NCBI RefSeq assembly: GCF_018614975.1
Contig: NZ_JAGGNR010000012.1
Span: 124,001 to 188,000, forward strand
DNA: 64,000 nucleotides
Reading direction: 5' to 3'
Source: Paenibacillus polymyxa
Lineage (GTDB): Bacteria; Bacillota; Bacilli; Paenibacillales; Paenibacillaceae
Shown here: positions 1 through 9,114 of the stretch, piece by piece
Numbering within the stretch: the stretch's first letter is position 1
How the letters are laid out: each line of letters begins with the position of its first letter
Translations under genes and position numbers: made by a program
Notes under the pieces: model-generated
The model's input: only the letters and a program-made list of their open reading frames with translations
Database searches by the model: none
Told to the model about the DNA's origin: nothing

Positions 1-533
1 CAGGGGGCAGCGAGCCGCACAGTCATGAGGATATGACCTCGGTGCAGGAACTGGCAGAGCGGATCATGTTCGATCTGAAAATCATGCAGCCATCCGCCTG
101 GGTATACTGGCAGGCCGTTGAAGATGAAGGCGCCAATAACAACTGGGGCTTCATTCATGCCAATTTTAACGGTGAAGAGCAGTATGAGATGACCAAGCAG
201 TATTATGGCATGGCCCAGTTCACAAAGTTTATTCGTCCAGGCGCAACGATTATTCCAACGGATGGTGGACGCACGCTGGCTGCCTATGACGCAGAACGTC
301 AGAGACTGGTGCTGGTGATTCGTAATGAATTGTCAGCGGGTACAACAGCGTTTGAATTGGAAGGGTATACGTATGGAAAATCAGCCACCGCTCAGGTGTA
401 TCAGACTTCACCGGATCGGAACATGGAACAGCTTGAAGACATTCCGGTGTATGCCAACGGACTTGAAGTGCCTACGGCCGACAATTCCATTACAACGGTT
501 GTACTGGAAGGCGTGACGTTGCAGGCGAACTGA
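1..533 (+). CDS. GH30-family glycosidase, C-terminal part (gene cut by the window edge)
   Basis: The reading frame is open from base 3 and ends at the TGA at 531-533, so only the last ~177 residues are present. The visible part holds the end of the (beta/alpha)8 barrel (WVYWQAVED followed by NNWGF) and the small beta-sandwich typical of GH30 enzymes (KFIRPGATII, LAAYDAE, LVLVIRN). The same blocks occur in the complete GH30 enzyme at 5874-7718, so this is a paralogue, probably a beta-1,6-galactanase-type or related exo/endo-glycosidase. It lacks the C-terminal ricin-type module of its paralogue. The GH35 beta-galactosidase follows on the same strand, which suggests joint action on galactan side chains. 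The exact substrate cannot be read from the fragment. Confidence 0.85.
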   Translation, partial: GGSEPHSHEDMTSVQELAERIMFDLKIMQPSAWVYWQAVEDEGANNNWGFIHANFNGEEQYEMTKQYYGMAQFTKFIRPGATIIPTDGGRTLAAYDAERQRLVLVIRNELSAGTTAFELEGYTYGKSATAQVYQTSPDRNMEQLEDIPVYANGLEVPTADNSITTVVLEGVTLQAN

Positions 534-552
534 TGATTAAGGAATATAAATT

Positions 553-750
553 GAACTAAATATTTACATCAAATGGAGAGGACAGAAAAAACCTGAAAAA
601 GCGGAGCGTGCGCCTACAAGCTTTCTGCAAGAAGGCTACATCGGAAGCATACGCTATCCCCGGATTTTCCCTTTGAGAGAAAGGGAATCAAAAAATCTGG
701 GGATAACAGCGATTGGAAGGTTGTTCTGTCATCGAAGTGTGCAGTGTAAA
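553..750 (+). repeat. Structured intergenic repeat, copy 1 (upstream of the GH35 gene)
   Basis: This non-coding block is closely matched by 5693-5854 upstream of the second GH30 gene. Shared pieces in order are a TTTACA stretch, GGAGAGG, AAGCGGAGCGTGCGCC, a long hairpin, GGATAACAGCGAT and GTTGTTCTG, ending in AGTGTAAA. The hairpin (655-705) pairs TATCCCC with GGGGATA, with an inner CCCTTT/AAAGGG stem (669-674 with 680-685). Copy 1 carries about 35 extra bases (about 616-653) between GTGCGCC and the hairpin. Function is unknown. Candidates are an untranslated-leader RNA element, a promoter-carrying repeat or a dispersed genomic repeat. Confidence 0.75.
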
Positions 751-796
751 TAATTTTAGTTCAATTTATATCAATAAAGAGAAGGAGGGTATATCT

Positions 797-3700
797 TTGT
801 CAGAGAAAGCATCCCTTTTGCTGCAGGAACAGGAGAAGAACATCGCCAGGGCTGAGAACGGTGTTCCATCTGAATTAACATACGATGCACGCAGCTTTTT
901 CCTAAACGGAGAGCGTGTATTTCTGAACAGTGCCACGATCCATTATTTCCGTATGCCGAAGGAAGAATGGCGTGAAGTTCTTTTGAAGGCGAAGCTGGCA
1001 GGCATGAACTGCATCGATACCTACTTTGCGTGGAATGTGCATGAACCGGAAGAAGGACAGTGGTTCTTTGAAGGGGACAACGATTGCGGAGCATTTCTAG
1101 ATTTGTGCGCAGAACTCGGCATGTGGGTCATCGCGCGTCCGGGTCCGTTTATCTGTGCGGAATGGGATTTTGGCGGGTTTCCATACTGGCTTGGTACGAA
1201 GGACGGCGTGAAATTCCGGGAAAATAATGAGACGTATCTGCACTATGTGAATTTGTATTTTGACCGGATTGTGCCGATCATTCGGAACCGCCAGCTGTCC
1301 GCTGGGGGCACGGTCATTCTGGTTCAGGTGGAGAATGAATACGGGTACCTGATGGATGACGCTGCTGCAAGTGACCATATGAATACGCTGAGGGATGGAT
1401 TGTTGGAACGTGGCATTGACTCTACGCTGATCACTTGCGTTGGCGGGGCGGAAGGCACGATTGAAGGGGCTAATTTCTGGTCAGGTGCTGACGGGCATTA
1501 TGAGAAACTTCGAGTCAAACAGCCGGACACCCCGAAGATGGTCACGGAATTCTGGACCGGATGGTTCGAGAATTGGGGTGGGCCTTCGGCCATTCAGAAG
1601 ACAGCGCCTTTGCTGGAAAGACGGATCATGGAGATTCTGCGTGCCGGGTATACCGGGATCAGCCATTACATGTTCTACGGCGGCACAAATTTTGCTGGAT
1701 ATGGCGGCAGAACGATGGGGAGCAGTGACACCTTCATGATTACTTCCTATGACTATGATGCACCGCTGAACGAATATGGACGGGTGACACCAAAATATGC
1801 AGTAACCAAGAATCTGTCCTATTTCGTCCATGCTTTCGGGGCCCTTCTGATGGAAACAGAGGAAATTCCAGAAAGACAGAGCGTTGTACGTCATCCTGAA
1901 GGCATATCTGTGCGAGGCAGACAGGCTGATAACCAGAAGATTTGGTTCCTGGAGAGTCACAAGGATGAACGGGAGACGATGCACATTACGCTGGAGGGAG
2001 GCCGGACTCTTCCCGTATCGCTGAATCCGGGACAGATTGTTCCGTTGCTGGATCGAGTACAGATTGCTGAACACGTATACCTGACTGCGGGTACGATGAT
2101 TACGGGCAATGAAATGATAAACGGAGAATTGACCCTGTTCATCGTGGCCGCTGCCGGGCAGCGTTCTGTTGTTGAACTGGAAGCAGGGGCACTAAACGTC
2201 ACGGGCAGTACGGTGCAAGTGCTGGTCGAGCATGATTCAGCAAGGAACGTATACCGCTTCGATCTGTTCCATTTCCAAGAGCCGGGCATGATCCAACTGG
2301 AAGCAAACGGCATACCGATCCGTTTCGTCATTCTGGATCAAGAAACGATGAATCGAACATGGCGATTGGAAGCAACAGATCAGAAGGGACTACGTTATGT
2401 GATCGGGTTTGATGATGTGGACGTGTTGCCATCTGATCAGGTCAAGGGCATGATCACGGATCCGGATCGCACAATTATGCTGCTTGGTGACTGGACCGAT
2501 GGAGAACGGACGTTAACAGGTCACGAGTTCTATGCCAGCGAGAAGCCTATTGCAGGCAAACAGCAGCAGCTTCCGTGGACATTACCGAGTGCGCCGACAT
2601 TGTCTGATTCTCCTGAGATGTCACGTGTTACGTTAACTGCGAAGCAACGTTCGGCGAGTGGACAACCCGAAGACTTTTCCCGGTATGGACAAGATTTTGG
2701 TTATCTGTTGTACGAATGTGATTTCGAGAGTTCAACCGAAGGAATCACCAGTCTCATTTTGCCAGATATACAGGATACCGCCAGAATTACAGTCAATGGA
2801 GTACAGCAGGCATTGGTTCGTCAGGTAGGTGCCGCAGGAGTGCAGTTGCAGGTGGCCAAAGGGAAGAACACACTTCAGATTCTGGTGCAACATATGGGCA
2901 GGTTGAACTTCTCTCCACATCTGGGTGAGAGCAAGGGGCTGGCTGGTGCTGTGTATCTGGATGGCCAAGTTCGGGATATTCGTCGGGATTGGCGTATGGA
3001 GAGTGGACTTGTGCATCTCGATGAGGTGAACGCTATACATGGGGCGCCACTTCTGAGCAGAAGTTTTACACTGGATGGCATGGATCGTGCGATTCTCGTG
3101 GGTGCACTGAGCAAAGGCCTTCGTATCAATGGCATCGAAGTTCCGATGGAAGGATATCAGGATTGGTTTGCCTTCCAGACGTTAGACATATCCTTGTATA
3201 TCAAGCCCGGAGAGACGAATACACTGGAAATGCCGTATAGCCGTTCCTCACTGAACCGACTGGAACTGATCACGTATCCGAGTCAGGGAGAACTGAAGGA
3301 TTGGCGTATGGCAGGAACGGATGCCTTACTTCCGGAACAATGGGAGAGTACTGAAACAGGGCGAGAACTGGCTCAACGTAGCGTACAGGGGTCAATCCTG
3401 CGTACGGCACAGTCTGGTGTCGCCAAAATTGGCAATGGGAATGCCAACCCGATGACCAATACCTCAGACGGTGGAGGCTCACGTGCTGCGGTGAGCGAGA
3501 AGTCTCAGCCCGCATCTAATGCTCCTCAAGTACAAGGCTCGCACGGTCAGCCTGTCTGGTACCGCTGGCGTTTCGCGAAGCCTGCGGTTTCGGAGCATCA
3601 TAAAGTGAACCTGATGCTTCGCCTGACCGGGATGAGCAAAGGAACCATTCACCTGAACGGACATCATCTGGGGCGTTACTGGCAGATTGGTCCGCAAGAG

Positions 3701-3835
3701 GATTACAAGATTCCAGTAGCATGGCTACAGGAAGAGAATGAATTACTTTTGTTCGATGAAGAAGGCAGAACGCCAGAACGGGTACGATTCCTGTTGGATG
3801 CGTTATCCCGTTATCCGTGGGTTGTGGTGGAATAG
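797..3835 (+). CDS. GH35 beta-galactosidase, large cytoplasmic type
   Basis: The enzyme hydrolyses terminal beta-galactosyl residues. The N-terminal ~350 residues form the GH35 barrel: FFLNGERVFLNSATIHYFRM, then ARPGPFICAEWDFGGFPYWL, the acid/base glutamate in QVENEYG (about E181) and the nucleophile in VTEFWTGWFENWGG (about E251). The rest contains beta-sandwich jelly-roll domains ending in GMSKGTIHLNGHHLGRYW, the usual GH35 C-terminal motif. TTG at 797 is preferred because AAGGAGG (782-788) sits 8 bases upstream; an in-frame GTG/TTG extension back to 713 lacks such a site. The predicted product is 1012 residues. No signal peptide is visible, so it probably acts on imported oligosaccharides. 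A low-complexity Ser/Gly/Asn linker lies near residues 870-910. Confidence 0.93.
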   Translation: MSEKASLLLQEQEKNIARAENGVPSELTYDARSFFLNGERVFLNSATIHYFRMPKEEWREVLLKAKLAGMNCIDTYFAWNVHEPEEGQWFFEGDNDCGAFLDLCAELGMWVIARPGPFICAEWDFGGFPYWLGTKDGVKFRENNETYLHYVNLYFDRIVPIIRNRQLSAGGTVILVQVENEYGYLMDDAAASDHMNTLRDGLLERGIDSTLITCVGGAEGTIEGANFWSGADGHYEKLRVKQPDTPKMVTEFWTGWFENWGGPSAIQKTAPLLERRIMEILRAGYTGISHYMFYGGTNFAGYGGRTMGSSDTFMITSYDYDAPLNEYGRVTPKYAVTKNLSYFVHAFGALLMETEEIPERQSVVRHPEGISVRGRQADNQKIWFLESHKDERETMHITLEGGRTLPVSLNPGQIVPLLDRVQIAEHVYLTAGTMITGNEMINGELTLFIVAAAGQRSVVELEAGALNVTGSTVQVLVEHDSARNVYRFDLFHFQEPGMIQLEANGIPIRFVILDQETMNRTWRLEATDQKGLRYVIGFDDVDVLPSDQVKGMITDPDRTIMLLGDWTDGERTLTGHEFYASEKPIAGKQQQLPWTLPSAPTLSDSPEMSRVTLTAKQRSASGQPEDFSRYGQDFGYLLYECDFESSTEGITSLILPDIQDTARITVNGVQQALVRQVGAAGVQLQVAKGKNTLQILVQHMGRLNFSPHLGESKGLAGAVYLDGQVRDIRRDWRMESGLVHLDEVNAIHGAPLLSRSFTLDGMDRAILVGALSKGLRINGIEVPMEGYQDWFAFQTLDISLYIKPGETNTLEMPYSRSSLNRLELITYPSQGELKDWRMAGTDALLPEQWESTETGRELAQRSVQGSILRTAQSGVAKIGNGNANPMTNTSDGGGSRAAVSEKSQPASNAPQVQGSHGQPVWYRWRFAKPAVSEHHKVNLMLRLTGMSKGTIHLNGHHLGRYWQIGPQEDYKIPVAWLQEENELLLFDEEGRTPERVRFLLDALSRYPWVVVE

Positions 3836-4324
3836 TTCATGTATTGATCGTTAGCTGTCTTACCAATTCTACTATGGTTGAGAACAATAATTGAACCAGG
3901 AGAGTTCAAGTTGGAGCATTTTTTTAGAGAAGTGGATTAGGTCGAGAAAGCAGCATCACATACCGCATAAAGTTGATGTTTTATCGTAGCCATAACACCT
4001 CATTTTCTTAGCCAAATTCACCTGGGGTTATGAATCATCTGATTCAGTCCTTTGAGTGAATAGGGCTAAGGGAGTGGGGGGAACTATGGTCATCAGGTTT
4101 TTACAATAAGCGAGATAACCATTGCAACTTTAAATTTGTAACCGTTTACATAAAAGATGATTGTTCATCCATGATCTGTGAAGGGAGTGATGCTTCATGT
4201 AATTGGAATTTGAACAGGTAGTCGCGAGGTGTTGCTCATCAGGGACAGCCCAGAGTACGTTTTGTCTTTGGTAATACAGTAAGGTATTCCTCTGTTCATC
4301 ACTCATGGATAAGGAGATGACCCA
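3836..4324. other. 489-base intergenic region with a cre site and no gene
   Basis: No convincing reading frame is present. The region separates the GH35 gene from the GH43 gene. It contains a cre-like box (4137-4150, listed separately) and the ribosome site AAGGAG (4311-4316) of the next gene. A promoter for the GH43 gene is expected between 4150 and 4310, but I see no unambiguous -35/-10 pair. Confidence 0.5.
4137..4150 (+). promoter_or_regulatory. cre-like catabolite control box upstream of the GH43 gene
   Basis: The sequence TGTAACCGTTTACA agrees with the CcpA operator consensus TGWAARCGYTTWCW at 13 of 14 positions. It lies about 190 bases upstream of a secreted sugar hydrolase. Carbon catabolite repression of this enzyme is the natural reading, but the match is by eye only. 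Confidence 0.55.
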
Positions 4325-5665
4325 ATGTTGACGAAGAAGGAAGAGGGAGTAGGAGTAGGAAAGTCCAATGGCTTCAAGGCCGGAATGATTTTGCTGCTCG
4401 GAACATTGCTTCTATTAACGATGTTATTCCCCAATACAGCCAGAGCAGCGACAAGTGTATATACGATATCCGCCTTTACGAACACAAGTGAGTCCAATAT
4501 GTACATCTATGAATCGTATAATGCAACCCACTATGGTTTGCTAAAAGGGCCAGCCTATACACCTCCGGCCGATCTGATCCGTGATCCCAGCATCATGAAG
4601 CACACAGATGGTCTATATTACGTTGTTTACACCACGAACTGGTCGGGTAACACCATCGGCATCGCCTCCAGCCCGGATAAGGTAAACTGGACATTTGTCC
4701 GTAACATTACATTATCCACACCTACCACAATCGCACACACCTGGGCACCGGAATGGTTCAAAGACAGTAACGGCAGTCTGAACATTATCGTGTCCCTCTC
4801 ACCAGGCAACTATCAGAATTTCAAACCTTATGTACTCACAGCTTCAGGTAGCAATCTAACATCTACCTCATGGTCTGCACCTACTGAACTGGCAGGCATT
4901 GCTCCCAATTATATCGACACTTTTATTGTGAAGACAGGCTCAACCTATCATGCTTTTACCAAAAACGAGACCACCAAATACATTGAATATGCGACATCCA
5001 CCTCGCTAACGGGTCCTTATACCTTTAAAGGCACAGGGGATTGGGCAGGTTGGGGTTCTTGGGTGGAAGGACCGGCGCTTGTTCAGCTGGATAATGGTTC
5101 ATGGCGAATCTACTTTGACGGCTATGCCACACAAAAATATTATTACAGCGATTCTGCTGATAACTTCCAGACTTGGGGTGCCAAACAAGAGATTGCGGGT
5201 CTTACCGGACTCGTCCGGCATATGACCGTATTGAAAGAGTCCGGACAACCGGGTGATATCCGCAAGCTGGAGTCCTTCAATGTGCCTGGCAGCTTCATTC
5301 GTCACTATAACTATCAGGCACGGATTGATGCGAGTGTCAGTCCGGCGGAGGATGCACAATTCCGTATCGTTCCGGGTCTGGCGAATGCAACAGGTATTTC
5401 GTTTGAGTCCATGAATTATCCGGGTTATTTCCTGCGCAATAATAATGGAAGCATCACACTTGTGAAAAATGACGGCAGCACTACATTCCGAAATGACGCC
5501 ACGTTCAAACGTGTAAATGGACTTGCTAACGCTAGTTGGACATCGTATGCCTCGTTTAGTAACCCGAACCTGTACCTGAGACATTATAATAATGTGCTGA
5601 AATTGGAAGCTATCGTTACCGCAATAGATAAGTCAGACGCGACCTTCCGAGAGATTGGGCAATAA
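4325..5665 (+). CDS. Secreted GH43 glycosidase with C-terminal CBM42 (AbfB), arabinofuranosidase-like
   Basis: Residues 1-41 are a signal peptide (hydrophobic core MILLLGTLLLLTMLF, then AARA-type cleavage near residue 41). The GH43 five-bladed propeller follows, with the catalytic base Asp in IRDPSIMKHTDGLYY (about D87), a pKa-modulating Asp near NYIDTF (about D198) and the acid Glu in WVEGPAL (about E248). From about residue 309 an AbfB/CBM42 arabinose-binding trefoil is seen (SFNVPGSFIRHYN, NYPGYFLRNNN, NPNLYLRHYN). A function in removing arabinofuranosyl decorations from arabinogalactan or arabinoxylan is inferred. AAGGAG (4311-4316) lies 8 bases before the ATG. The protein is 446 residues. 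It sits between galactan-active enzymes. Confidence 0.9.
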   Translation: MLTKKEEGVGVGKSNGFKAGMILLLGTLLLLTMLFPNTARAATSVYTISAFTNTSESNMYIYESYNATHYGLLKGPAYTPPADLIRDPSIMKHTDGLYYVVYTTNWSGNTIGIASSPDKVNWTFVRNITLSTPTTIAHTWAPEWFKDSNGSLNIIVSLSPGNYQNFKPYVLTASGSNLTSTSWSAPTELAGIAPNYIDTFIVKTGSTYHAFTKNETTKYIEYATSTSLTGPYTFKGTGDWAGWGSWVEGPALVQLDNGSWRIYFDGYATQKYYYSDSADNFQTWGAKQEIAGLTGLVRHMTVLKESGQPGDIRKLESFNVPGSFIRHYNYQARIDASVSPAEDAQFRIVPGLANATGISFESMNYPGYFLRNNNGSITLVKNDGSTTFRNDATFKRVNGLANASWTSYASFSNPNLYLRHYNNVLKLEAIVTAIDKSDATFREIGQ

Positions 5666-5692
5666 TGGGTGTTCGTTTTCTAAAATACAAAT

Positions 5693-5854
5693 AAGTTAAA
5701 CTATACATTTACACGATAACGGAGAGGTCAGAAATAACTTGAAGAAGCGAAGCGTGCGCCTTTATCCCCGGATTTCCCCTTTTAAGGAATAATTAAAAAA
5801 TCTGGGGATAACAGCGATCGGAAAGTTGTTCTGACATCGGAGTGCAAGTGTAAA
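5693..5854 (+). repeat. Structured intergenic repeat, copy 2 (upstream of the GH30-CBM13 gene)
   Basis: This is the second copy of the element at 553-750. It carries AAGCGAAGCGTGCGCC, the hairpin 5763-5810 (TATCCCC with GGGGATA), GGATAACAGCGATCGG and GTTGTTCTGACATCGG, and ends at AGTGTAAA about 20 bases before the start codon. The outer stem is fully conserved. The inner stem differs in sequence but can still pair partly (CCCTTTT with AAGG), which hints that the structure is selected. Confidence 0.75.
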
Positions 5855-5873
5855 ATGATAAGGAGTGAAGCGG

Positions 5874-7718
5874 ATGAAGTGGTTAAAACGAATGAGCTCG
5901 CTGCTGCTGGCAGGAAGCCTGCTAACAGGCAGCCTGGGGATGGGCAATGAGGTATCTGCTGCAGGAGCATACACGGCTGTTGCCGATCCATCGAAGCAAT
6001 ATCAGACGATGGAAGGATGGGGAACATCCCTCGCGTGGTGGGGCAAAGTGGTTGGAGAATATTCCAATCGGGATGAGTATGTGGAGAAAATGTTCAATGC
6101 AAATACCGGACTCGGGCTAAACATCCTGCGGTACAACATTGGAGGCGGGGATAATCCATCGTCCAATATCCTCGAATATCGCAAAGCCGTTCCTGGTTAC
6201 CAGCCTTCTCCCGGCGTGTATGACTGGAATGCAGATGCAAACCAACGATACATGCTGCAAGCTGCCAAAGCTCAAGGCGTGAATGTCATCGAAGCTTTTG
6301 CGAATTCCGCACCTTACTGGATGACGATCAGTGGTAATGTGTCCGGTTCGGCCAATGGTGGGAACAACCTCAAGCCCGATTACTACGATGACTTTGCCGA
6401 TTACTTAACCGAGGTTGTGAAGCATTTTCGGGATAACTGGGGGATCACATTTGATAGCGTAACTCCGCTGAATGAACCGATCTCGACGTGGTGGAAGCAG
6501 GGCAATGACCAGGAGGGCATGCACTTTGACCGGGCGGATCAGAACACCATTCTGAGTCAGGTACAAGCTTCGTTGAATGCGAAGGGCCTGTCCACAAAGC
6601 TGAGCGCACCAGAAGAATACAGTATCGATGATACCAATGTGTCGTTCAACAGCTACAGCAATGCGGTTAAATCAGCGATTACTCAGATTAATACGCATAC
6701 GTATGGCGGAAGCAATCGTACTGCTTTGCGCAACACAGCGACGTCTGCGGGCAAACATCTGTGGACCTCGGAATATGGAGATGGAGATGCAAGTGGACTT
6801 ACGATGTCACGGACCATCCTCAAGGATATTCGCAATATGGGCGCAAGTGGCTGGGTGTATTGGCAAGCCGTGGATAGTGGAGAAGGATGGGGATTCTTCA
6901 AGAACGTGTTGAACAATACACAAACGACCAGCTACACCGTGAACCAAAAATATTATGTCATGGGCAATTACAGCAAATTTATTCGTCCTGGGTACAAGAT
7001 TATCGGCATGAGTGATGCGAATACCCTTGCGGCTTATGATGCAGCTTCTGGCAAAGTCGTGTTGGTCACAACCAATTCGGAATCGTCGGATACAACAGTA
7101 ACCTATGATCTCAGTCGTTTTACGAACACAGGCACGTCTGCTCAAGTATATCGGACCTCTTCAACGGAGAAGTTGCAGCAACTGACCAATATTTCGGTGC
7201 AAAACAAAACCTTTACCGCTACGGCCAAGGCCAATTCGGTCACAACCTACGTCATTTCCGGTGCAACTTACAATGGCGGTACAGGATATGAATCCGGGGC
7301 CATCTACAAATTAATCAACCGCAACAGTGGACTTGCACTCGATGTTAACGGTGCTTCTTCTACGGGTGGAGCAACAATCATTCAGTGGAATGATAATGGA
7401 GCAGCCAACCAGCAGTGGAAGCTGGAGTCCGCAGGTAACGGATATTACAACATCCGCAATGTGGGCAGTGGGCTTTTGCTGGATGTGAATTCAAGTTCTA
7501 CACAAGGCGGAGCCGCTCTGATTCAGTGGCAGGATAACGGGGGCCACAATCAACAATGGCTGCCCATTGATGTGGGAGGATATGTGGTACTTGCGAATCG
7601 AAACAGTGGCCTGACGGTTGACATCAATCAAGGTTCTATGACCGCAGGTGCCTCCACGATTCAGTGGGCCGACAATGGCGGAGCCAATCAGCAATGGAGT
7701 CTCGTCAAAGTTAATTAG
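5874..7718 (+). CDS. Secreted GH30 (subfamily 5-like) endo-beta-1,6-galactanase with CBM13 ricin-type lectin module
   Basis: Residues 1-~30 are a signal peptide ending EVSAAGA. The catalytic domain begins with YQTMEGWGTSLAWWGKVVG, characteristic of GH30 galactanases. The acid/base Glu is in TPLNEP (about E201) and the nucleophile in WTSEYGDGD (about E300). The beta-sandwich ends near residue 470. From about 477 three ricin-B/CBM13 repeats follow, each ending in the NQQW motif. The enzyme probably cleaves internal beta-1,6-galactosyl bonds of type II arabinogalactan. ATG at 5874 is chosen because AAGGAG (5860-5865) is 8 bases upstream; GTG at 5865 overlaps that site. The product is 614 residues and is related to the partial gene at 1-533. 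Confidence 0.9.
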   Translation: MKWLKRMSSLLLAGSLLTGSLGMGNEVSAAGAYTAVADPSKQYQTMEGWGTSLAWWGKVVGEYSNRDEYVEKMFNANTGLGLNILRYNIGGGDNPSSNILEYRKAVPGYQPSPGVYDWNADANQRYMLQAAKAQGVNVIEAFANSAPYWMTISGNVSGSANGGNNLKPDYYDDFADYLTEVVKHFRDNWGITFDSVTPLNEPISTWWKQGNDQEGMHFDRADQNTILSQVQASLNAKGLSTKLSAPEEYSIDDTNVSFNSYSNAVKSAITQINTHTYGGSNRTALRNTATSAGKHLWTSEYGDGDASGLTMSRTILKDIRNMGASGWVYWQAVDSGEGWGFFKNVLNNTQTTSYTVNQKYYVMGNYSKFIRPGYKIIGMSDANTLAAYDAASGKVVLVTTNSESSDTTVTYDLSRFTNTGTSAQVYRTSSTEKLQQLTNISVQNKTFTATAKANSVTTYVISGATYNGGTGYESGAIYKLINRNSGLALDVNGASSTGGATIIQWNDNGAANQQWKLESAGNGYYNIRNVGSGLLLDVNSSSTQGGAALIQWQDNGGHNQQWLPIDVGGYVVLANRNSGLTVDINQGSMTAGASTIQWADNGGANQQWSLVKVN

Positions 7719-7757
7719 TGTGTGAGTGGGCATGAGTTAACGCTCTTACGTGTCCTT

Positions 7758-7806
7758 CTTTCTTGGAGGTGCAGTGCTCTAAGCAACACTGCATCCTCTA
7801 AGAAAG
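7758..7806. terminator. Hairpin between convergent GH30 and oxidase genes
   Basis: CTTTCTT-GAGGTGCAGTG pairs with CACTGCATCCTC-AAGAAAG across a short loop. It lies between two genes that end facing each other. The T tract is poor on both sides, so termination efficiency is uncertain. Confidence 0.5.
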
Positions 7807-7849
7807 TAGCTATTTTAGACATACATATATTTATCCACCCGGCAGGTAC

Positions 7850-8983
7850 TTAACGAAAACGGGATAGGGCGAATCTGCTAATATCCTGATCCGTGTGCCC
7901 CGTTTGCACCAATTCGGATAGAATCTGTCCAATGGCACTTGCGAACTTAAAGCCATGACCGGAGAAACCACCTGCGAGCCACACACGTTCATGGGCAGGG
8001 TGTCGGTCGATAATAAAATCTTCATCCGAAGTGAATTCATACTTGCATACACTACCACGCTTCAATTCTCCTGCTGCCTGAGGCATATGAAGTTCGAGCA
8101 GCCTGCGCAGATCCCCCTCGTCCGTTTCTTCCGTACCAAAAGGAGCCATTGTACTTCCTGGTGTCCACACCTGACCAGTATCATGACGACCCATCTTCAG
8201 ACCTGATCCGCCAATGCTTGGAAATCCATAATATGTACCTTCTTTTCCTGCGAGTGTGAATCCGGGGAAGTGTGCCTCGCCATACAAGGCTTCTGGTGCA
8301 TCAAACCATCCAACCGTTTTACGCACTGCCTGGATCGGGAGATCTACAAAAGGTTTCAATGTCTGAAACCAGGCACCAGCGCTCAGGATGATTTGTTTGG
8401 CATGGTATGTCTCACCACTTGAAGTCTGAACTGCCACGGAATGTGGTCCGTATTCGATATGCTCCACACGAGTGTGAGTTAGCAAGGTGGCACCATGGGC
8501 CACGGCTGCCTGGCAAAAGGCACGAATACAGGGTTCACTATACAGATAACCCGCATCAGGCTCATACATGCCCTCGTAATGTTCAGGTACTGTAATACCT
8601 GGCCAGCGTTTCATCACCTCGGCTGCGTGCAACGTTTCATACCGAATGCCTGCATCATCTGCATGGCTCAATCGGTTGTGGAAGGAATGAATCTCCGGAT
8701 CAACCACATTTATTACACCGGAAGGAACAAACAGTTGATCGCCAGTCGTTTCCTCCAGCTCGTGCCATAACTTCTGCGCAAGTAATGCCATGGCAATATA
8801 GTCAGGCCCACCACTGTACACATGGCGCATCAGTCTGCTATCCCCGTGATGACTTCCTTCCGTATGCGGAGGATCAAAGGCATCAATTAATAAAGTTTTG
8901 CATCCACTGCGCGATAAATAATATCCTGCACTCATACCCATGGAGCCGGCTCCAACGATAATAACGTCATATGATTGTGTGAT
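7850..8983 (-). CDS. solA: FAD-dependent N-methyl-tryptophan/sarcosine oxidase family protein (apparent ATC start)
   Basis: This is a monomeric sarcosine oxidase-type flavoenzyme that oxidises N-methylated or secondary amino acids. The N-terminal Rossmann FAD motif is YDVIIVGAGSMGMSAGYYLSR. The SHHGDSRLMRHVY block and the C-terminal AGGFSGHGFKFASAIGQILSEL block are typical of MSOX/SolA. Starting at the first in-frame ATG (8941) would delete the GxGxxG dinucleotide fold. The frame extends to a stop at about 9013-9015 without any ATG, GTG or TTG. The best ribosome site, AGGAGAGG (9001-8994), stands 10 bases before an ATC codon (8983-8981), giving a product that begins (M)TQSYDVII, 377 residues. 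The start is therefore unusual or a recent mutation. Confidence 0.85.
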   Translation of the reverse strand: MTQSYDVIIVGAGSMGMSAGYYLSRSGCKTLLIDAFDPPHTEGSHHGDSRLMRHVYSGGPDYIAMALLAQKLWHELEETTGDQLFVPSGVINVVDPEIHSFHNRLSHADDAGIRYETLHAAEVMKRWPGITVPEHYEGMYEPDAGYLYSEPCIRAFCQAAVAHGATLLTHTRVEHIEYGPHSVAVQTSSGETYHAKQIILSAGAWFQTLKPFVDLPIQAVRKTVGWFDAPEALYGEAHFPGFTLAGKEGTYYGFPSIGGSGLKMGRHDTGQVWTPGSTMAPFGTEETDEGDLRRLLELHMPQAAGELKRGSVCKYEFTSDEDFIIDRHPAHERVWLAGGFSGHGFKFASAIGQILSELVQTGHTDQDISRFALSRFR

Positions 8984-9114
8984 AACAGCACGTCCTCTCC
9001 TATGTATCCTTTTCTACAGTAATGCCTTAATAGAACATATTAATAGTAAAAGCTTGATGAAGGCAAGTGTAGTAAAATGGACTCTTACAATGAATGTTGC
9101 AAAGGAGACCAACC

